A stretch of 53,756 nt of DNA from an uncultured Burkholderiales bacterium (GTDB lineage: Bacteria; Pseudomonadota; Gammaproteobacteria; Burkholderiales; Burkholderiaceae_C): assembly GCA_903861115.1 (NCBI GenBank), contig CAIOTD010000141.1, positions 1-53,756 on the forward strand, in the 5' to 3' direction. The translations under genes were made by a program, and so were the position numbers. Of this stretch, positions 20,300 to 28,165 are shown piece after piece (the stretch's first letter is position 1; each line of letters opens with the position of its first letter). The notes beneath the pieces were generated by a model, which saw nothing but the letters and a program-made list of their open reading frames with translations, was not told the DNA's origin and did no database searches.

Positions 20300-20797
20300 T
20301 TAGGCCAAGGTGTTGATGTTTTTACCCAAGCCCATGAGGCTTGAGAGGGAGTCCGTGCCTGTCGTGGAGGACTGATCCAAGCCATCCAAGACGCCAAACA
20401 GGCTCAGGCTGGTCTGTGTTTTGATGCTGTTCAAAATCGCTTGTGGATTGGGTTTAGAGCCTTTGGAGGCATTGGCGCTGTTGCCACTGGATGTACTCGT
20501 GGTCAAAGCGTTCGCCAAGGCTTGACCGCCCTGCAAGCCTGAGGCCAGGGTTTGAGCGCTCTTTAAGTCGCCTGAATTCAAAGCCGAGCCCAGTTGGGCA
20601 AAAGTCGAGTTCATGCTTTGCATCAAAGACTTGCCCCCTTGGGTGCTTGAGTACTGCGTGAAGGCCTTTTGAGCGCCGGCCAAGTCTCCCGATTTCAAGC
20701 TCGCAAAGAGTTGTTTGGCACTTTGGTTGCTCCTCTGGGTGTCCGACAGATGTCCACTCAAAATATGGGTTGTTGCGGTGTTGAAACTCAGGCTCAT
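20300..20797 (-). CDS. Hypothetical protein with internal SGDL-x2-AQ repeats
   Basis: A 165-residue protein of unknown function, rich in Ser, Ala, Gly, Gln and Thr. I start it at 20797 because GGAGAG lies a few bases upstream; the in-frame start at 20851 adds 18 residues. Residues 29-46 (LFASLKSGDLAGAQKAF) and 68-85 (LGSALNSGDLKSAQTLA) are clearly related, spaced about 39 residues apart, and suggest paired helices similar to short helical repeats. No signal peptide or membrane segment. Residues 92-115 are a low-complexity Thr/Ser/Asn linker. Convergent with the dioxygenase-like gene; no functional link is visible. Confidence 0.7.
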   Translation of the reverse strand: MSLSFNTATTHILSGHLSDTQRSNQSAKQLFASLKSGDLAGAQKAFTQYSSTQGGKSLMQSMNSTFAQLGSALNSGDLKSAQTLASGLQGGQALANALTTSTSSGNSANASKGSKPNPQAILNSIKTQTSLSLFGVLDGLDQSSTTGTDSLSSLMGLGKNINTLA

Positions 20798-21041
20798 GAA
20801 CGCTCTCCAAATGTGTAGCAAATTCACTGGGGCTTTGAGATCAAAAGCCATTGGTGAAAAATAGGCAAAGCCTTGCCGCCTGTGATGGCGTCAAAGAGGG
20901 CTTTTTGCCCGGTCCACGGTTATGCGCAATGTCTGTGCCATGCTTGAAAACGGCCAATGTGTGCCCAAAAGGCCAACTGACAGGGTGTGAAGACGTGATG
21001 TGTTCAGCCAAAGACTGGCCTTTAATTGGGCGAACAACCGC

Positions 21042-21467
21042 TCAATAGCCGGCCTTTGCCCCGTCCCGAATCTTGGCAAACAAGCCGGCCCCTTTGGTGC
21101 CTTGTTTTTTAAAGCGCTCGCGTCTGGCCACTTTGGGGTCGACTCTGAGGGCCTTGGTGAGCTCCAAGCGAGCGTTGTGCTCGAGCTGCGTTTCAAGCCC
21201 ACAGGGCTCGCCCCACACGCTTAAAAACAACTGAGCGCTTTGAACGAGCTCTTCAAGCTTCAATTGAAGCACTTCGGCGGATCCCTCACCACGCGCTTGC
21301 AACACCACGGGGCCGATTTCTAAAACCAGCCCCATTTGGAGGGCCTTTTGAAGGGCTTGAAAGACGGTGGTGCCCACGGGGACTTGAAAGTGCTGCTCTG
21401 CCACGCTTCTGAAGCCATGGGCGCAGATCACCTCGATGCCGACGGTCTCGGGCGCATTATTTGACAT
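21042..21467 (-). CDS. rnfH: RnfH family protein (ubiquitin-like, UPF0125)
   Basis: A 141-residue protein with the RnfH/RatB fold. It begins with a beta-grasp strand (VGIEVICAHG), continues with FQVPVGTTVFQALQKA and ends with the family hallmark ELTKALRVDPKVARRERF plus a basic tail. The central part (LQLKLEELVQSAQLFLSVWGE) is longer than in the ~100-residue E. coli protein. Its function is unsettled. I use ATG 21467, which overlaps the end of ratA by 11 bases, so the two are probably coupled; ATG/TTG options further upstream lie deeper inside ratA. Confidence 0.85.
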   Translation of the reverse strand: MSNNAPETVGIEVICAHGFRSVAEQHFQVPVGTTVFQALQKALQMGLVLEIGPVVLQARGEGSAEVLQLKLEELVQSAQLFLSVWGEPCGLETQLEHNARLELTKALRVDPKVARRERFKKQGTKGAGLFAKIRDGAKAGY

Positions 21468-21891
21468 ACACTTGCTCAGCGCGTTTGACAAAGGCATCGA
21501 CCAAAGTGCCTGCTATTTTGTCAAACAAGGGGCCCACCAAAGCGCCAAACATGCTCTCAAAGTCATAATTGAGTTGCAACTCGATGCGACAAGCGCGCTC
21601 GGTGCCCAAGGGATGAAACTGCCAAAGCCCGTTGAGTTCTTTGAAGGGGCCTTTGACCAAGTTGATTTTGACCTCACGGCCCTCAACGTGAGTGTTGTGG
21701 GTGGTGAACGCTTTTTTGAAGCCACCGATGGACATCCCAATTTCTGCCGTGACCCCGTGCTCGTGATGCTCTATGATAGAGGCCTGTTCGCACCAAGGCA
21801 AGAATTGTGGATAACTGGGCACATCGGTGACCAAGTTATACATCTCCTCGGCACTGAACCAAATGAGCACTGATTTATGGATGGTTTTCAT
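21457..21891 (-). CDS. ratA: RatA/Coq10-like START-domain protein
   Basis: A 144-residue SRPBCC/START-fold protein. The features are MKTIHKSVLIWFSAEEMYNL, VTDVPSYPQFLPWCEQASI, the strand-rich middle, and the C-terminal helix GPLFDKIAGTLVDAFVKRAEQVY. Close relatives are Coq10-like ubiquinone-binding proteins and E. coli RatA (YfjG), reported to interfere with 70S association. The position next to rnfH and divergent from smpB is the classic arrangement. I would not read it as a genuine toxin-antitoxin pair on sequence alone. Confidence 0.93.
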   Translation of the reverse strand: MKTIHKSVLIWFSAEEMYNLVTDVPSYPQFLPWCEQASIIEHHEHGVTAEIGMSIGGFKKAFTTHNTHVEGREVKINLVKGPFKELNGLWQFHPLGTERACRIELQLNYDFESMFGALVGPLFDKIAGTLVDAFVKRAEQVYVK

Positions 21892-21994
21892 ATGTAAAGG
21901 CCAAAGGCCCTACTCCCCACAGACAAACTAAAAAAACGATTTTCCCGTGCCATTGTACGAATAAGCGCAGGCTTTTGACCCTTCTTTCCCTTTC

Positions 21995-22468
21995 ATGACA
22001 AAAAAACAAGAATTACCCTCTCGCATTGCTGACAACAAAAAGGCCGCTTTCAATTATTTCTTTGAAGAGCGCTTTGAAACGGGCATGGTCCTTCAAGGCT
22101 GGGAGGTCAAAGCCATTCGAGAAGGCAAGGTGCAGCTGACCGATGGCTATGTGGTGATCCGTGAGGGGGAGCTGTATGTGATTGGTTGCCAAATCAACCC
22201 CACACGAACCACCTCAACCCATGTGACCGCCGACGCGACTCGCACCAAGAAATTGCTCCTTAAAAAGGATGAAATCCGACGCCTCGTTGGCAAGGTCGAA
22301 CAAAAGGGCTACACCCTGGTGCCCTTGAACTTGCACTGGAAAAATGGCAAGATCAAATGTGAAATTGCGCTGGCCAAAGGCAAGGCCGAGCACGACAAGC
22401 GAGACACCATCCGAGACCGAGAAGGCAAGCGCGAGGTGGAGCGCGCCATGAAGCACAAGACGCGTTGA
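21995..22468 (+). CDS. smpB: SsrA-binding protein SmpB
   Basis: A 157-residue tmRNA-binding protein needed for trans-translation rescue of stalled ribosomes. Conserved blocks are [37 protein letters not shown], present in pieces such as [19 protein letters not shown] and the basic C-terminal tail [20 protein letters not shown]. The tail, which enters the mRNA channel, is complete. The tmRNA gene itself is not in this window. It is divergent from ratA-rnfH across a 103-base gap. Confidence 0.96.
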   Translation: MTKKQELPSRIADNKKAAFNYFFEERFETGMVLQGWEVKAIREGKVQLTDGYVVIREGELYVIGCQINPTRTTSTHVTADATRTKKLLLKKDEIRRLVGKVEQKGYTLVPLNLHWKNGKIKCEIALAKGKAEHDKRDTIRDREGKREVERAMKHKTR

Positions 22469-22550
22469 CCCGACAAGCGCTTCGTCTTTTGAGCATTCGC
22501 GGCTTTGATTTTCAGGAGCGTGCTTGAAAAAAAGGCTGCTTTTTAGGCGA

Positions 22551-23501
22551 TCAAGCGGCCTGAGCCTGATACGTGCTCACAAATCCATTGGGCAAGCCCG
22601 CTTTGGCCAGTTGACCATAGAGTTTTAAATCGGAGAGGCTTTTTGACATGGCCTCTCGGGTGCTTAAAAGGGCATCCAAATTCACCCCCGTTTTGAGGCC
22701 CATGGCGTCGAGCATGAAGCACAAGTCCTCCATCACAATGTTGCCGCTTGCACCCGGCGCAAAGGGGCAACCCCCAAGGCCGCCCAAAGAGGCATCAAAA
22801 TACTGGATGCCACAATCCAGGGCCGCCGTCACATTGGCCAGGCCCGTGCCTCGGGTGTCATGAAAATGTGCCGCAACGGGCACACGTCCTGCAACGGCCA
22901 ACACCGCCTTCAGCACCGCGCGCGTTTGAGCGGGATCTGCATACCCCACCGTGTCGCACACCACGATCTCATCGGCCCCTGCGTCGAGCAACTGCTCGGC
23001 ACACAAAACCACCTCAGTGACCGCAATTTTTCCCTCATAGGAGCAGCCAAGGGCTGTGGACAAGCCCGCGCCGATCAAAGGGCGCTGTGTTTGGGGCAAT
23101 GTTTTGATCAAGTCCACAATGGCCTTGAAGTCTTGCATAGAGGCGTCGCGCTCTCTTCTCACGTTTTTAAGATTGTGAGTTTTGCTCACCGAGACCACGT
23201 AGTTGAGTTTTCTTACACCCAACTCGATGCCGCGTTGTGCACCCTTTAAATTGGGAATCAAAGCGCTCACCACCAAGTCTTTGTGTTTCAAAGCACCTTG
23301 ACAGACCTCTGTTGCATCGGCAAATTGGGGGATCAATTTCGGGGGCACAAACGAGGTGACTTCAATCTCGCCCACACCGGCTTGGAATTCATTTTGAATC
23401 CACGTCAATTTATCCGCCGTTGGCATAAAAGTGGGATGAATTTGCAAACCATCTCTGAGTCCCACTTCACGCACGATGATGTCTCTTTGAATGCTGCTCA
23501 T
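22551..23501 (-). CDS. mvaB: Hydroxymethylglutaryl-CoA lyase
   Basis: A 316-residue HMG-CoA lyase-like TIM-barrel enzyme that would cleave HMG-CoA to acetoacetate and acetyl-CoA in leucine/isovalerate breakdown. The N-terminal metal/substrate motif VREVGLRDGLQ, the metal-ligand HFHDTRGTGLAN and the catalytic-Cys loop GLGGCPFAPGASGN are all present. The nearby citramalyl-CoA lyase-like members cannot be excluded. It lies downstream of an enoyl-CoA hydratase gene on the same strand with a hairpin between. It converges on smpB. Confidence 0.92.
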   Translation of the reverse strand: MSSIQRDIIVREVGLRDGLQIHPTFMPTADKLTWIQNEFQAGVGEIEVTSFVPPKLIPQFADATEVCQGALKHKDLVVSALIPNLKGAQRGIELGVRKLNYVVSVSKTHNLKNVRRERDASMQDFKAIVDLIKTLPQTQRPLIGAGLSTALGCSYEGKIAVTEVVLCAEQLLDAGADEIVVCDTVGYADPAQTRAVLKAVLAVAGRVPVAAHFHDTRGTGLANVTAALDCGIQYFDASLGGLGGCPFAPGASGNIVMEDLCFMLDAMGLKTGVNLDALLSTREAMSKSLSDLKLYGQLAKAGLPNGFVSTYQAQAA

Positions 23502-23540
23502 GGCCTGGGTCCGATAAAAAAATAATGAGGGGGAGGAAAT

Positions 23541-23566
23541 GCTCGTCTCTTGTTCAAGAGGCGAGC
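23541..23566 (-). other. Strong stem-loop between enoyl-CoA hydratase and mvaB
   Basis: Twelve bases at 23541-23552 (GCTCGTCTCTTG) pair with 23555-23566 (CAAGAGGCGAGC) with only one imperfect pair. It lies 3 bases after the hydratase stop and 39 bases before the mvaB start. On the minus strand there is no U-tract directly after it, so it may be a processing or partial-termination element. Confidence 0.5.
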
Positions 23567-23569
23567 AAC

Positions 23570-24412
23570 TTATGCGCCTTGGAAATGGGGCTTTCTTTTT
23601 TCATTGAAGGCTTTGACCCCTTCCATTCGGTCTTGGGTATCGATCAAATGATTATAGGCCTCGACCTCAAAGCGAAAGGCGGTTTTAAGCTCCATTTGTC
23701 CGCCATAACGAACGGATTTCTTGACTTGCTTGACCGAGAGAGGCGCATTGGATGCAATGGTTTCAGCCGTTTTAAGGGCCTCAATGAGAACATCTTCTGG
23801 CTCAAAAATTTCGTTGACCAAGCCCCACTCATAGGCCTTTTGGGCGCTAAAGGGTTTGCCCGTCATGATGATTTCTTTGGCGCGTCGTTCACCCACGGCT
23901 CGGGGCAAGAGTTGTGTGCCACCTGCACCAGGCATGATGCCAATGGTGACTTCGGTCAATGCAAAGCGTGCATTTTTATTGGCATAGATAAAGTCACAAG
24001 ACAGTGCCATCTCTAAGCCTCCCGCGTAAGCGTGACCATTCACAGCGGCGATCACGGGAATGGGCACTTCTAGCAGGGCCCAGTATTGGCGCTCAAACAC
24101 TTCGTGCTGTTTCGTCCACTGCTCGCGCGTCATGCCGTTGCGCTCCTTGAGGTCGCCGCCTCCGCAAAAGGCTTTTTCACCCGTTGCGGTCAGCACCACG
24201 GCGCGAAGCCCCTGTGCGTCCAAAATGATTCTGTTCCACAAGTCCTCAAGCTCTTGACCCATGAGCGTATTGAAGGCGTTGGAGACTTCTGGTCGATTCA
24301 GGCTCACCTTCAGGACATGGGCCGAGACCTTTTCGGTCAAAAGGGTTTGGTACTTGGGGATGCTGGCCTGTGCGGGAGAAAAAACAGTGTCGTTCATAAG
24401 GGGACGGTTCAT
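23570..24412 (-). CDS. Enoyl-CoA hydratase/isomerase family protein
   Basis: A 280-residue stand-alone crotonase-fold enzyme. It has NRPEVSNAFNTLM at the CoA-binding edge, the oxyanion motif KAFCGGGDLKERNGM, then NGHAYAGGLEMALSCDF with catalytic Glu and LTEVTIGIMPGAGGTQLLPR with the second Glu. Both acid residues of active hydratases are present. The adjacent HMG-CoA lyase suggests branched-chain (methylglutaconyl-CoA-like) hydration, but the sequence does not prove it. I start at ATG 24412; ATG 24397 (MNDTVFSP) is equally possible and a GTG at 24424 lies upstream. No clear ribosome-binding site decides. Confidence 0.88.
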   Translation of the reverse strand: MNRPLMNDTVFSPAQASIPKYQTLLTEKVSAHVLKVSLNRPEVSNAFNTLMGQELEDLWNRIILDAQGLRAVVLTATGEKAFCGGGDLKERNGMTREQWTKQHEVFERQYWALLEVPIPVIAAVNGHAYAGGLEMALSCDFIYANKNARFALTEVTIGIMPGAGGTQLLPRAVGERRAKEIIMTGKPFSAQKAYEWGLVNEIFEPEDVLIEALKTAETIASNAPLSVKQVKKSVRYGGQMELKTAFRFEVEAYNHLIDTQDRMEGVKAFNEKRKPHFQGA

Positions 24413-24620
24413 TGACAAAAGCACAGTATAAATGAAGTGCCTGTGAAGCGATGGTGACGCATCCCTTGAACCGGGTCCTCGGGCCTCTTCGAGTTCGGGT
24501 TCGGGTTTGGGTTTAGCCCGAGTCCAGGAGGGACGGGCCTGTGCAATAATTTACGACCTGATCGACCGCTCTGATGCACAAAACATGACCCCTCAACGCT
24601 CACACGCTCAAACTGGCGCA

Positions 24621-25607
24621 ATGCTTTCCAGTTCAAAATTTATTGTGGCCCTGATGCTGGGCTTGTCCCAGCTGGTGGCCTTCTCGGCCACACCCGACAA
24701 GGCACTGAGCGTGAGCGACTTCCCCAAAGGGCCGGTCAAAATGATCATTCCCTTTCCCCCTGGAGGCCCCACCGACACGCTGGGCCGATTGATTGGCCAA
24801 AAGTTGCAAGAGATCTGGGGTCAACCCGTGATCATTGATTACAAGGCGGGTGCGGGCACCGTCATTGGGGTCGATTATGTCGCCAAAAGTGCGCCCGATG
24901 GCTACACCTTGGGGATGATCAATTCGGCCTTTGTGGTCAACCCGTCCTTTCAAAAGTCTTTGCCCTATGACTCCATCAAGGACATTGCCCCGATCACCTT
25001 GGTGGCCAACTTGCAATTGGCCATGGTGGCACGCCCCGATGCCCCCTTCAACACCTTGCCCGAGTTGATCGCTTATGCCAAAAAGAATCCGACCGCTTTG
25101 AGTTACGGTACACCTGGCACAGGCTCCACGACGCATTTGGGCACCGAGCTTTTAAAGAGAAGTGCCAACTTTGAAGTGGTGCACATTCCTTACAAAGGAA
25201 GTGCCCAAGCGCATGCCGAACTCTTGGGGGGGCGACTCGATTTGGTGGTGGATCCATTTTTATCGGTCATGCCCTACGTGAAGGCGGGTCGCATGAAGGT
25301 GATCGCAACCCTGGGGGACAAGAAACTGCCCAACACCGACTTTTCCCTGGTCCAAGAAACGGTGCCTGGCTTTAATGTCAACGCGCTTTTGGGCTTCGTT
25401 GCGCCCAAAGGCACGCCCAGTGCGATTGTGCAAAAAATACAAAGCGACATTGCCAAAGTCATGGCAACACCTGAGCTCAAAAAAAGAAGCGATGAGTTTG
25501 CCATGGAAATTGTCTCCTCCAGACCTGAGGTGTTTGAGCAGTTCATCGCCAGCGAAATCAAAAAGTGGGCCCGTGTGATTGCGGACGCCAAAATTCAACC
25601 CGAATAA
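24621..25607 (+). CDS. Bug-family (TctC) tripartite tricarboxylate transporter substrate-binding protein
   Basis: A 328-residue periplasmic binding protein. The signal peptide MLSSSKFIVALMLGLSQLVA precedes FPKGPVKMIIPFPPGGPTDTLGRLIGQ, the hallmark of the Bug family expanded in Burkholderiales. Further family motifs are GAGTVIGVDYVAKSAPDGYT, YGTPGTGSTTHLGTELLK and VHIPYKGSAQAHAELLGG. Longer in-frame starts at 24585 and 24507 exist but push the signal peptide inward. No TctA/TctB membrane genes are nearby, so it is an orphan that may use a distant transporter. It is followed after 43 bases by a TauD/TfdA dioxygenase gene. Confidence 0.92.
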   Translation: MLSSSKFIVALMLGLSQLVAFSATPDKALSVSDFPKGPVKMIIPFPPGGPTDTLGRLIGQKLQEIWGQPVIIDYKAGAGTVIGVDYVAKSAPDGYTLGMINSAFVVNPSFQKSLPYDSIKDIAPITLVANLQLAMVARPDAPFNTLPELIAYAKKNPTALSYGTPGTGSTTHLGTELLKRSANFEVVHIPYKGSAQAHAELLGGRLDLVVDPFLSVMPYVKAGRMKVIATLGDKKLPNTDFSLVQETVPGFNVNALLGFVAPKGTPSAIVQKIQSDIAKVMATPELKKRSDEFAMEIVSSRPEVFEQFIASEIKKWARVIADAKIQPE

Positions 25608-25650
25608 GCCCAAGGTTCGACCTGGCTGACATTCAAGAATTGATTTTTTT

Positions 25651-26529
25651 ATGACCTTAAAACTCGAACCCCTGCACCCTCTTTTTGTTGCCCAAGCCAG
25701 TGGCGTCGATCTCACGCAACCTTTGAGTCAAGAAGAGATCAAAGACATCAATGCCGCGATGAACACCTATGCGGTTTTGGTTTGGAAAAACCAGCCCTTG
25801 AGCCAAGCGCAACAAATCGCGTTCTCTGAATCCTTTGGCCCCTTGGACATTGGTTTAAAGCGCGTCTTTAAAAGGAAAGAAAGACTGGATGATGAGCGAC
25901 TCATCGACATCTCCAATGTGGACTTGAATGGCGAGTTGCATCGCCGCGACTCCCCCAAGAACCTCTCCTCCTTTGCCAATCAACTGTGGCACTCGGACAG
26001 CTCCTTCATGTCGCCCAAAGCGGCCTACTCCATGCTCCACGCCTTGGTGATTCCAAGTGAAGGGGGCAACACTGAATTTTGCGACCTCAGAGCGGCCTAT
26101 GACGCTTTGCCCGCGAACTTAAAGCAAGAGATCAAAGACTTGAGCGCTGAACACTACGCGCTTCATACCCGAATCGTGCTTGGGGACGATGCCTACACCG
26201 ATGAGCAAAAAAAGGCCATTCCTCCAGCGGTTTGGCCCTTGGTCATGAAGCACCCGGGTTCTCAACGATCGGTGCTTTTTGTGGGTGTGCACGCGCACAA
26301 AATCATCGATTGGCCCATTGCTGAGGCGCGTATTTTCTTGAGTGACTTATTGGAGCACGCCACACAAAGACGATTTGTCTATGAGCACCAATGGGAGGTG
26401 GGTGACATGGTGATGTGGGACAACAGGAGCACATTGCACAGAGGTCGGCGCTATGACTTGAACCAACGACGAGAGCTGCGTAGAACCACCTTCAACGATG
26501 TGCCTGAGGCCAATTTGGCCGCGGCTTAA
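25651..26529 (+). CDS. TauD/TfdA-family Fe(II)/2-oxoglutarate dioxygenase
   Basis: A 292-residue 2OG-dependent oxygenase. The metal triad is H114 and D116 (LWHSDSSF) and a distal His near 263 (NRSTLHRGRRYD), with Arg near 274 in RRELRRTT to bind 2-oxoglutarate. MTLKLEPLHPLFVAQASGVD is the usual N-terminal opening of TfdA-like enzymes. Relatives hydroxylate taurine, 2,4-D or other carboxylates and sulfonates. The upstream Bug binding protein would bring a carboxylate ligand into the cell, suggesting that this enzyme attacks the imported acid. Substrate unknown. Confidence 0.9.
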   Translation: MTLKLEPLHPLFVAQASGVDLTQPLSQEEIKDINAAMNTYAVLVWKNQPLSQAQQIAFSESFGPLDIGLKRVFKRKERLDDERLIDISNVDLNGELHRRDSPKNLSSFANQLWHSDSSFMSPKAAYSMLHALVIPSEGGNTEFCDLRAAYDALPANLKQEIKDLSAEHYALHTRIVLGDDAYTDEQKKAIPPAVWPLVMKHPGSQRSVLFVGVHAHKIIDWPIAEARIFLSDLLEHATQRRFVYEHQWEVGDMVMWDNRSTLHRGRRYDLNQRRELRRTTFNDVPEANLAAA

Positions 26530-26583
26530 CGGGTCGATTTTTGATCCATCGGGGCCTGCACGCACGCTAGGCCTTTGCTTTGG

Positions 26584-26606
26584 AGGGGGTCAACAAAGAC
26601 CCCTGC
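26584..26606. terminator. Weak hairpin between convergent dioxygenase and amt genes
   Basis: GGGGTC (26586-26591) pairs with GACCCC (26598-26603) around AACAAA. A further CTTTGC...GCAAAG pairing outside extends it with a bulge. No T-run follows on either strand, so I give it low weight as a terminator. Confidence 0.3.
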
Positions 26607-26621
26607 AAAGCGCTCTGGGCA

Positions 26622-27827
26622 TCAATTCCAGCTGTTCTCTTTGCCCGGTGTGGCGCTGACATGGTGGATGGTCAAATCGGCCCCATTGTGCTCCTCTTCC
26701 TCGCTCAGCTTAAGTCCACAAACGGCTTTGAGTGCGCCGTAGACCGCATAGCCACCGACCAAAGCGATGACGACGCCAAGCGCACTGCCCATGAGTTGTG
26801 CCGTGAGGGAGACGCCCCCCAAGCCCCCAAGCGCTGTTTGCCCAAAAATCCCAGCGGCAATGCCACCCCAAAGCCCACACACCCCATGCAAGGGCCACAC
26901 ACCCAAGACGTCATCGATTTTCCAAACGTTTTGTTCAATGGTAAAGAGCTTCACAAAGAGCACACCCGCCACGGCGCCGACCACCAAGGCACCCAGTGGA
27001 TGCATGAGATCCGAGCCCGCGCAAACGGCCACGAGACCGGCCAATGGGCCGTTGTAGACAAAGCCGGGGTCGTTCTTGCCGGCCAGCCATGCGGCGATGG
27101 TGCCTCCCACCATGGCCATCAAAGAGTTCATCGCCACCAAGCCACTCATTTTGTCGATGGTTTGTGCGCTCATGACGTTAAAGCCAAACCAACCCACACT
27201 CAAGATCCAGGCGCCCAAGGCCAAGAATGGAATGTTGGAAGGCGGGTGTGCGCTGATGCGCCCGTCTTTGGCGTATCGCCCGTACCTGGCGCCCAGGAGA
27301 AGAATGGCGGGAAGCGCAACCCAGCCCCCCATGGCGTGAACCACAACAGAGCCCGCGAAATCATGAAACTCTTGCCCATAAGAGGCCTTGAGCCAAGCTT
27401 GAAATCCATAGTGCTGGTTCCATGCAATGCCTTCAAAGAAGGGGTATAAAAACCCCACCAAGACGAAGGTGGCAATGAGTTGAGGATTGAACTTGGCGCG
27501 CTCCGCGATGCCGCCGGAGATGATGGCGGGAATGGCCGCAGCGAACGTCAGTAAAAAGAAGAACTTGACCAATTCAAAGCCATTTTTATCCGCAAGGACC
27601 GTTGCCGTGTCCCAAAAACCAATGCCATAGGCCACGCCGTAACCGATGAAGAAATACGCAATCGTCGAGACCGCAAAGTCCATCAAAATCTTCACCAAGG
27701 CGTTGACTTGGTTCTTTTCTCGAACCGTGCCGAGCTCCAGAAAAGCGAAACCCGCGTGCATGGCCAGCACCATAATGGCGCCCAACATGATAAATAGTCC
27801 GTCAATTGCAGTTTTATAGGCGTCCAT
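26622..27827 (-). CDS. amtB: Ammonium transporter (Amt/AmtB family)
   Basis: A 401-residue polytopic channel with about eleven membrane segments. The two pore histidines are visible in FAGSVVVHAMGG and WPLHGVCGLWGG. Other family motifs are IDGLFIMLGAIMVLAMHAGFAFLE in the first segment, SGGIAERAKF and LGAWILSVGWFGFNVMSAQ. The start lacks a cleavable signal peptide, unlike E. coli AmtB. No glnK lies next to it, which is the usual partner arrangement. The C-terminal cytoplasmic tail is short and acidic (KLSEEEEHNG). An NtrC-like site lies 43-59 bases upstream. GlnD, encoded at 11532, is the upstream controller of PII. Confidence 0.95.
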   Translation of the reverse strand: MDAYKTAIDGLFIMLGAIMVLAMHAGFAFLELGTVREKNQVNALVKILMDFAVSTIAYFFIGYGVAYGIGFWDTATVLADKNGFELVKFFFLLTFAAAIPAIISGGIAERAKFNPQLIATFVLVGFLYPFFEGIAWNQHYGFQAWLKASYGQEFHDFAGSVVVHAMGGWVALPAILLLGARYGRYAKDGRISAHPPSNIPFLALGAWILSVGWFGFNVMSAQTIDKMSGLVAMNSLMAMVGGTIAAWLAGKNDPGFVYNGPLAGLVAVCAGSDLMHPLGALVVGAVAGVLFVKLFTIEQNVWKIDDVLGVWPLHGVCGLWGGIAAGIFGQTALGGLGGVSLTAQLMGSALGVVIALVGGYAVYGALKAVCGLKLSEEEEHNGADLTIHHVSATPGKENSWN

Positions 27828-27869
27828 GATCTCTTTTTTAGTGCATTTAATTTAAATAGTTGTATTTTT

Positions 27870-27886
27870 TGCACCGATAAGGTGAA
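27870..27886. promoter_or_regulatory. NtrC-like binding site upstream of amt
   Basis: TGCACC-GATAA-GGTGAA matches the NtrC consensus TGCACC-N5-GGTGCA in 11 of 12 positions. It is centred about 50 bases before the amt start. No convincing sigma-54 promoter (GG-N10-GC) lies between it and the gene, so its mode of action is unclear. Control of amt genes by NtrC is well known in proteobacteria. Confidence 0.5.
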
Positions 27887-27920
27887 AAAGTGATTTTATA
27901 TCTAAATTTGTTATCTATTT

Positions 27921-27932
27921 AACTCATGAGTT
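27921..27932. promoter_or_regulatory. 12-bp perfect palindrome AACTCATGAGTT
   Basis: Self-complementary sequence in the A/T-rich region upstream of amt, 94-105 bases before its start, with a related CTATGAGCT just beside it. Possible regulator site; no family is recognised. Confidence 0.3.
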
Positions 27933-28077
27933 CATCTATGAGCTTAAATAACGCACCAAAATAAATCAAATGAATCATTTATTATTCATTGATGAGACCT
28001 CTTCAAAGGGGCTTCTCACAAGGCCAACAAAGAGCCCCAGAACCCCAACCAAAGATGAGACAAGCCCCGCCCTCAAG

Positions 28078-28105
28078 CAAATGACCGCCCTGAGGCGGTC
28101 ATTTG
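28078..28105 (-). terminator. Perfect 12-bp-stem hairpin downstream of typA
   Basis: CAAATGACCGCC (28078-28089) pairs perfectly with GGCGGTCATTTG (28094-28105) around a 4-base loop, 61 bases after the typA stop. It is the best candidate for the end of the rimP-to-typA transcript, although the run of U after the stem is short. Confidence 0.6.
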
Positions 28106-28165
28106 AAGGGATCCGTTTGAGCGCGCCTCAACGCATTGAGGCACTCGCATCCAAAGCAAAACAGC

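Larger units (their letters stand above)
27828..28165. other. 338-base intergenic region upstream of amt, downstream of typA
   Basis: The first 130 bases before amt are very A/T-rich and hold an NtrC-like site, a 12-bp palindrome (27921-27932) and half-site GCACC at 27953. The part nearer typA contains the 12-bp-stem hairpin at 28078-28105. No coding sequence longer than about 90 codons has a family-like composition, and I see no RNA gene. Confidence 0.55.

Noticed and set aside
20851-21048. 65-codon plus-strand ORF in the gap before rnfH
   Set aside because: Partly overlaps the rnfH end, no ribosome-binding site, Cys-rich random-like composition.
21042-21891. ratA-rnfH as a toxin-antitoxin module
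   Set aside because: Both are conserved housekeeping-type families; the pair next to smpB is ancestral, with no antitoxin-like partner features.
26580-27449. 289-codon plus-strand ORF antisense to amtB
   Set aside because: Composition is Pro/His/Thr/Gln-rich with no family motifs; the opposite strand encodes a complete Amt protein.
27828-27960. Sigma-54 promoter upstream of amt
   Set aside because: No GG-N10-GC pair with a good flank on the minus strand; the nearest candidates have wrong spacing.
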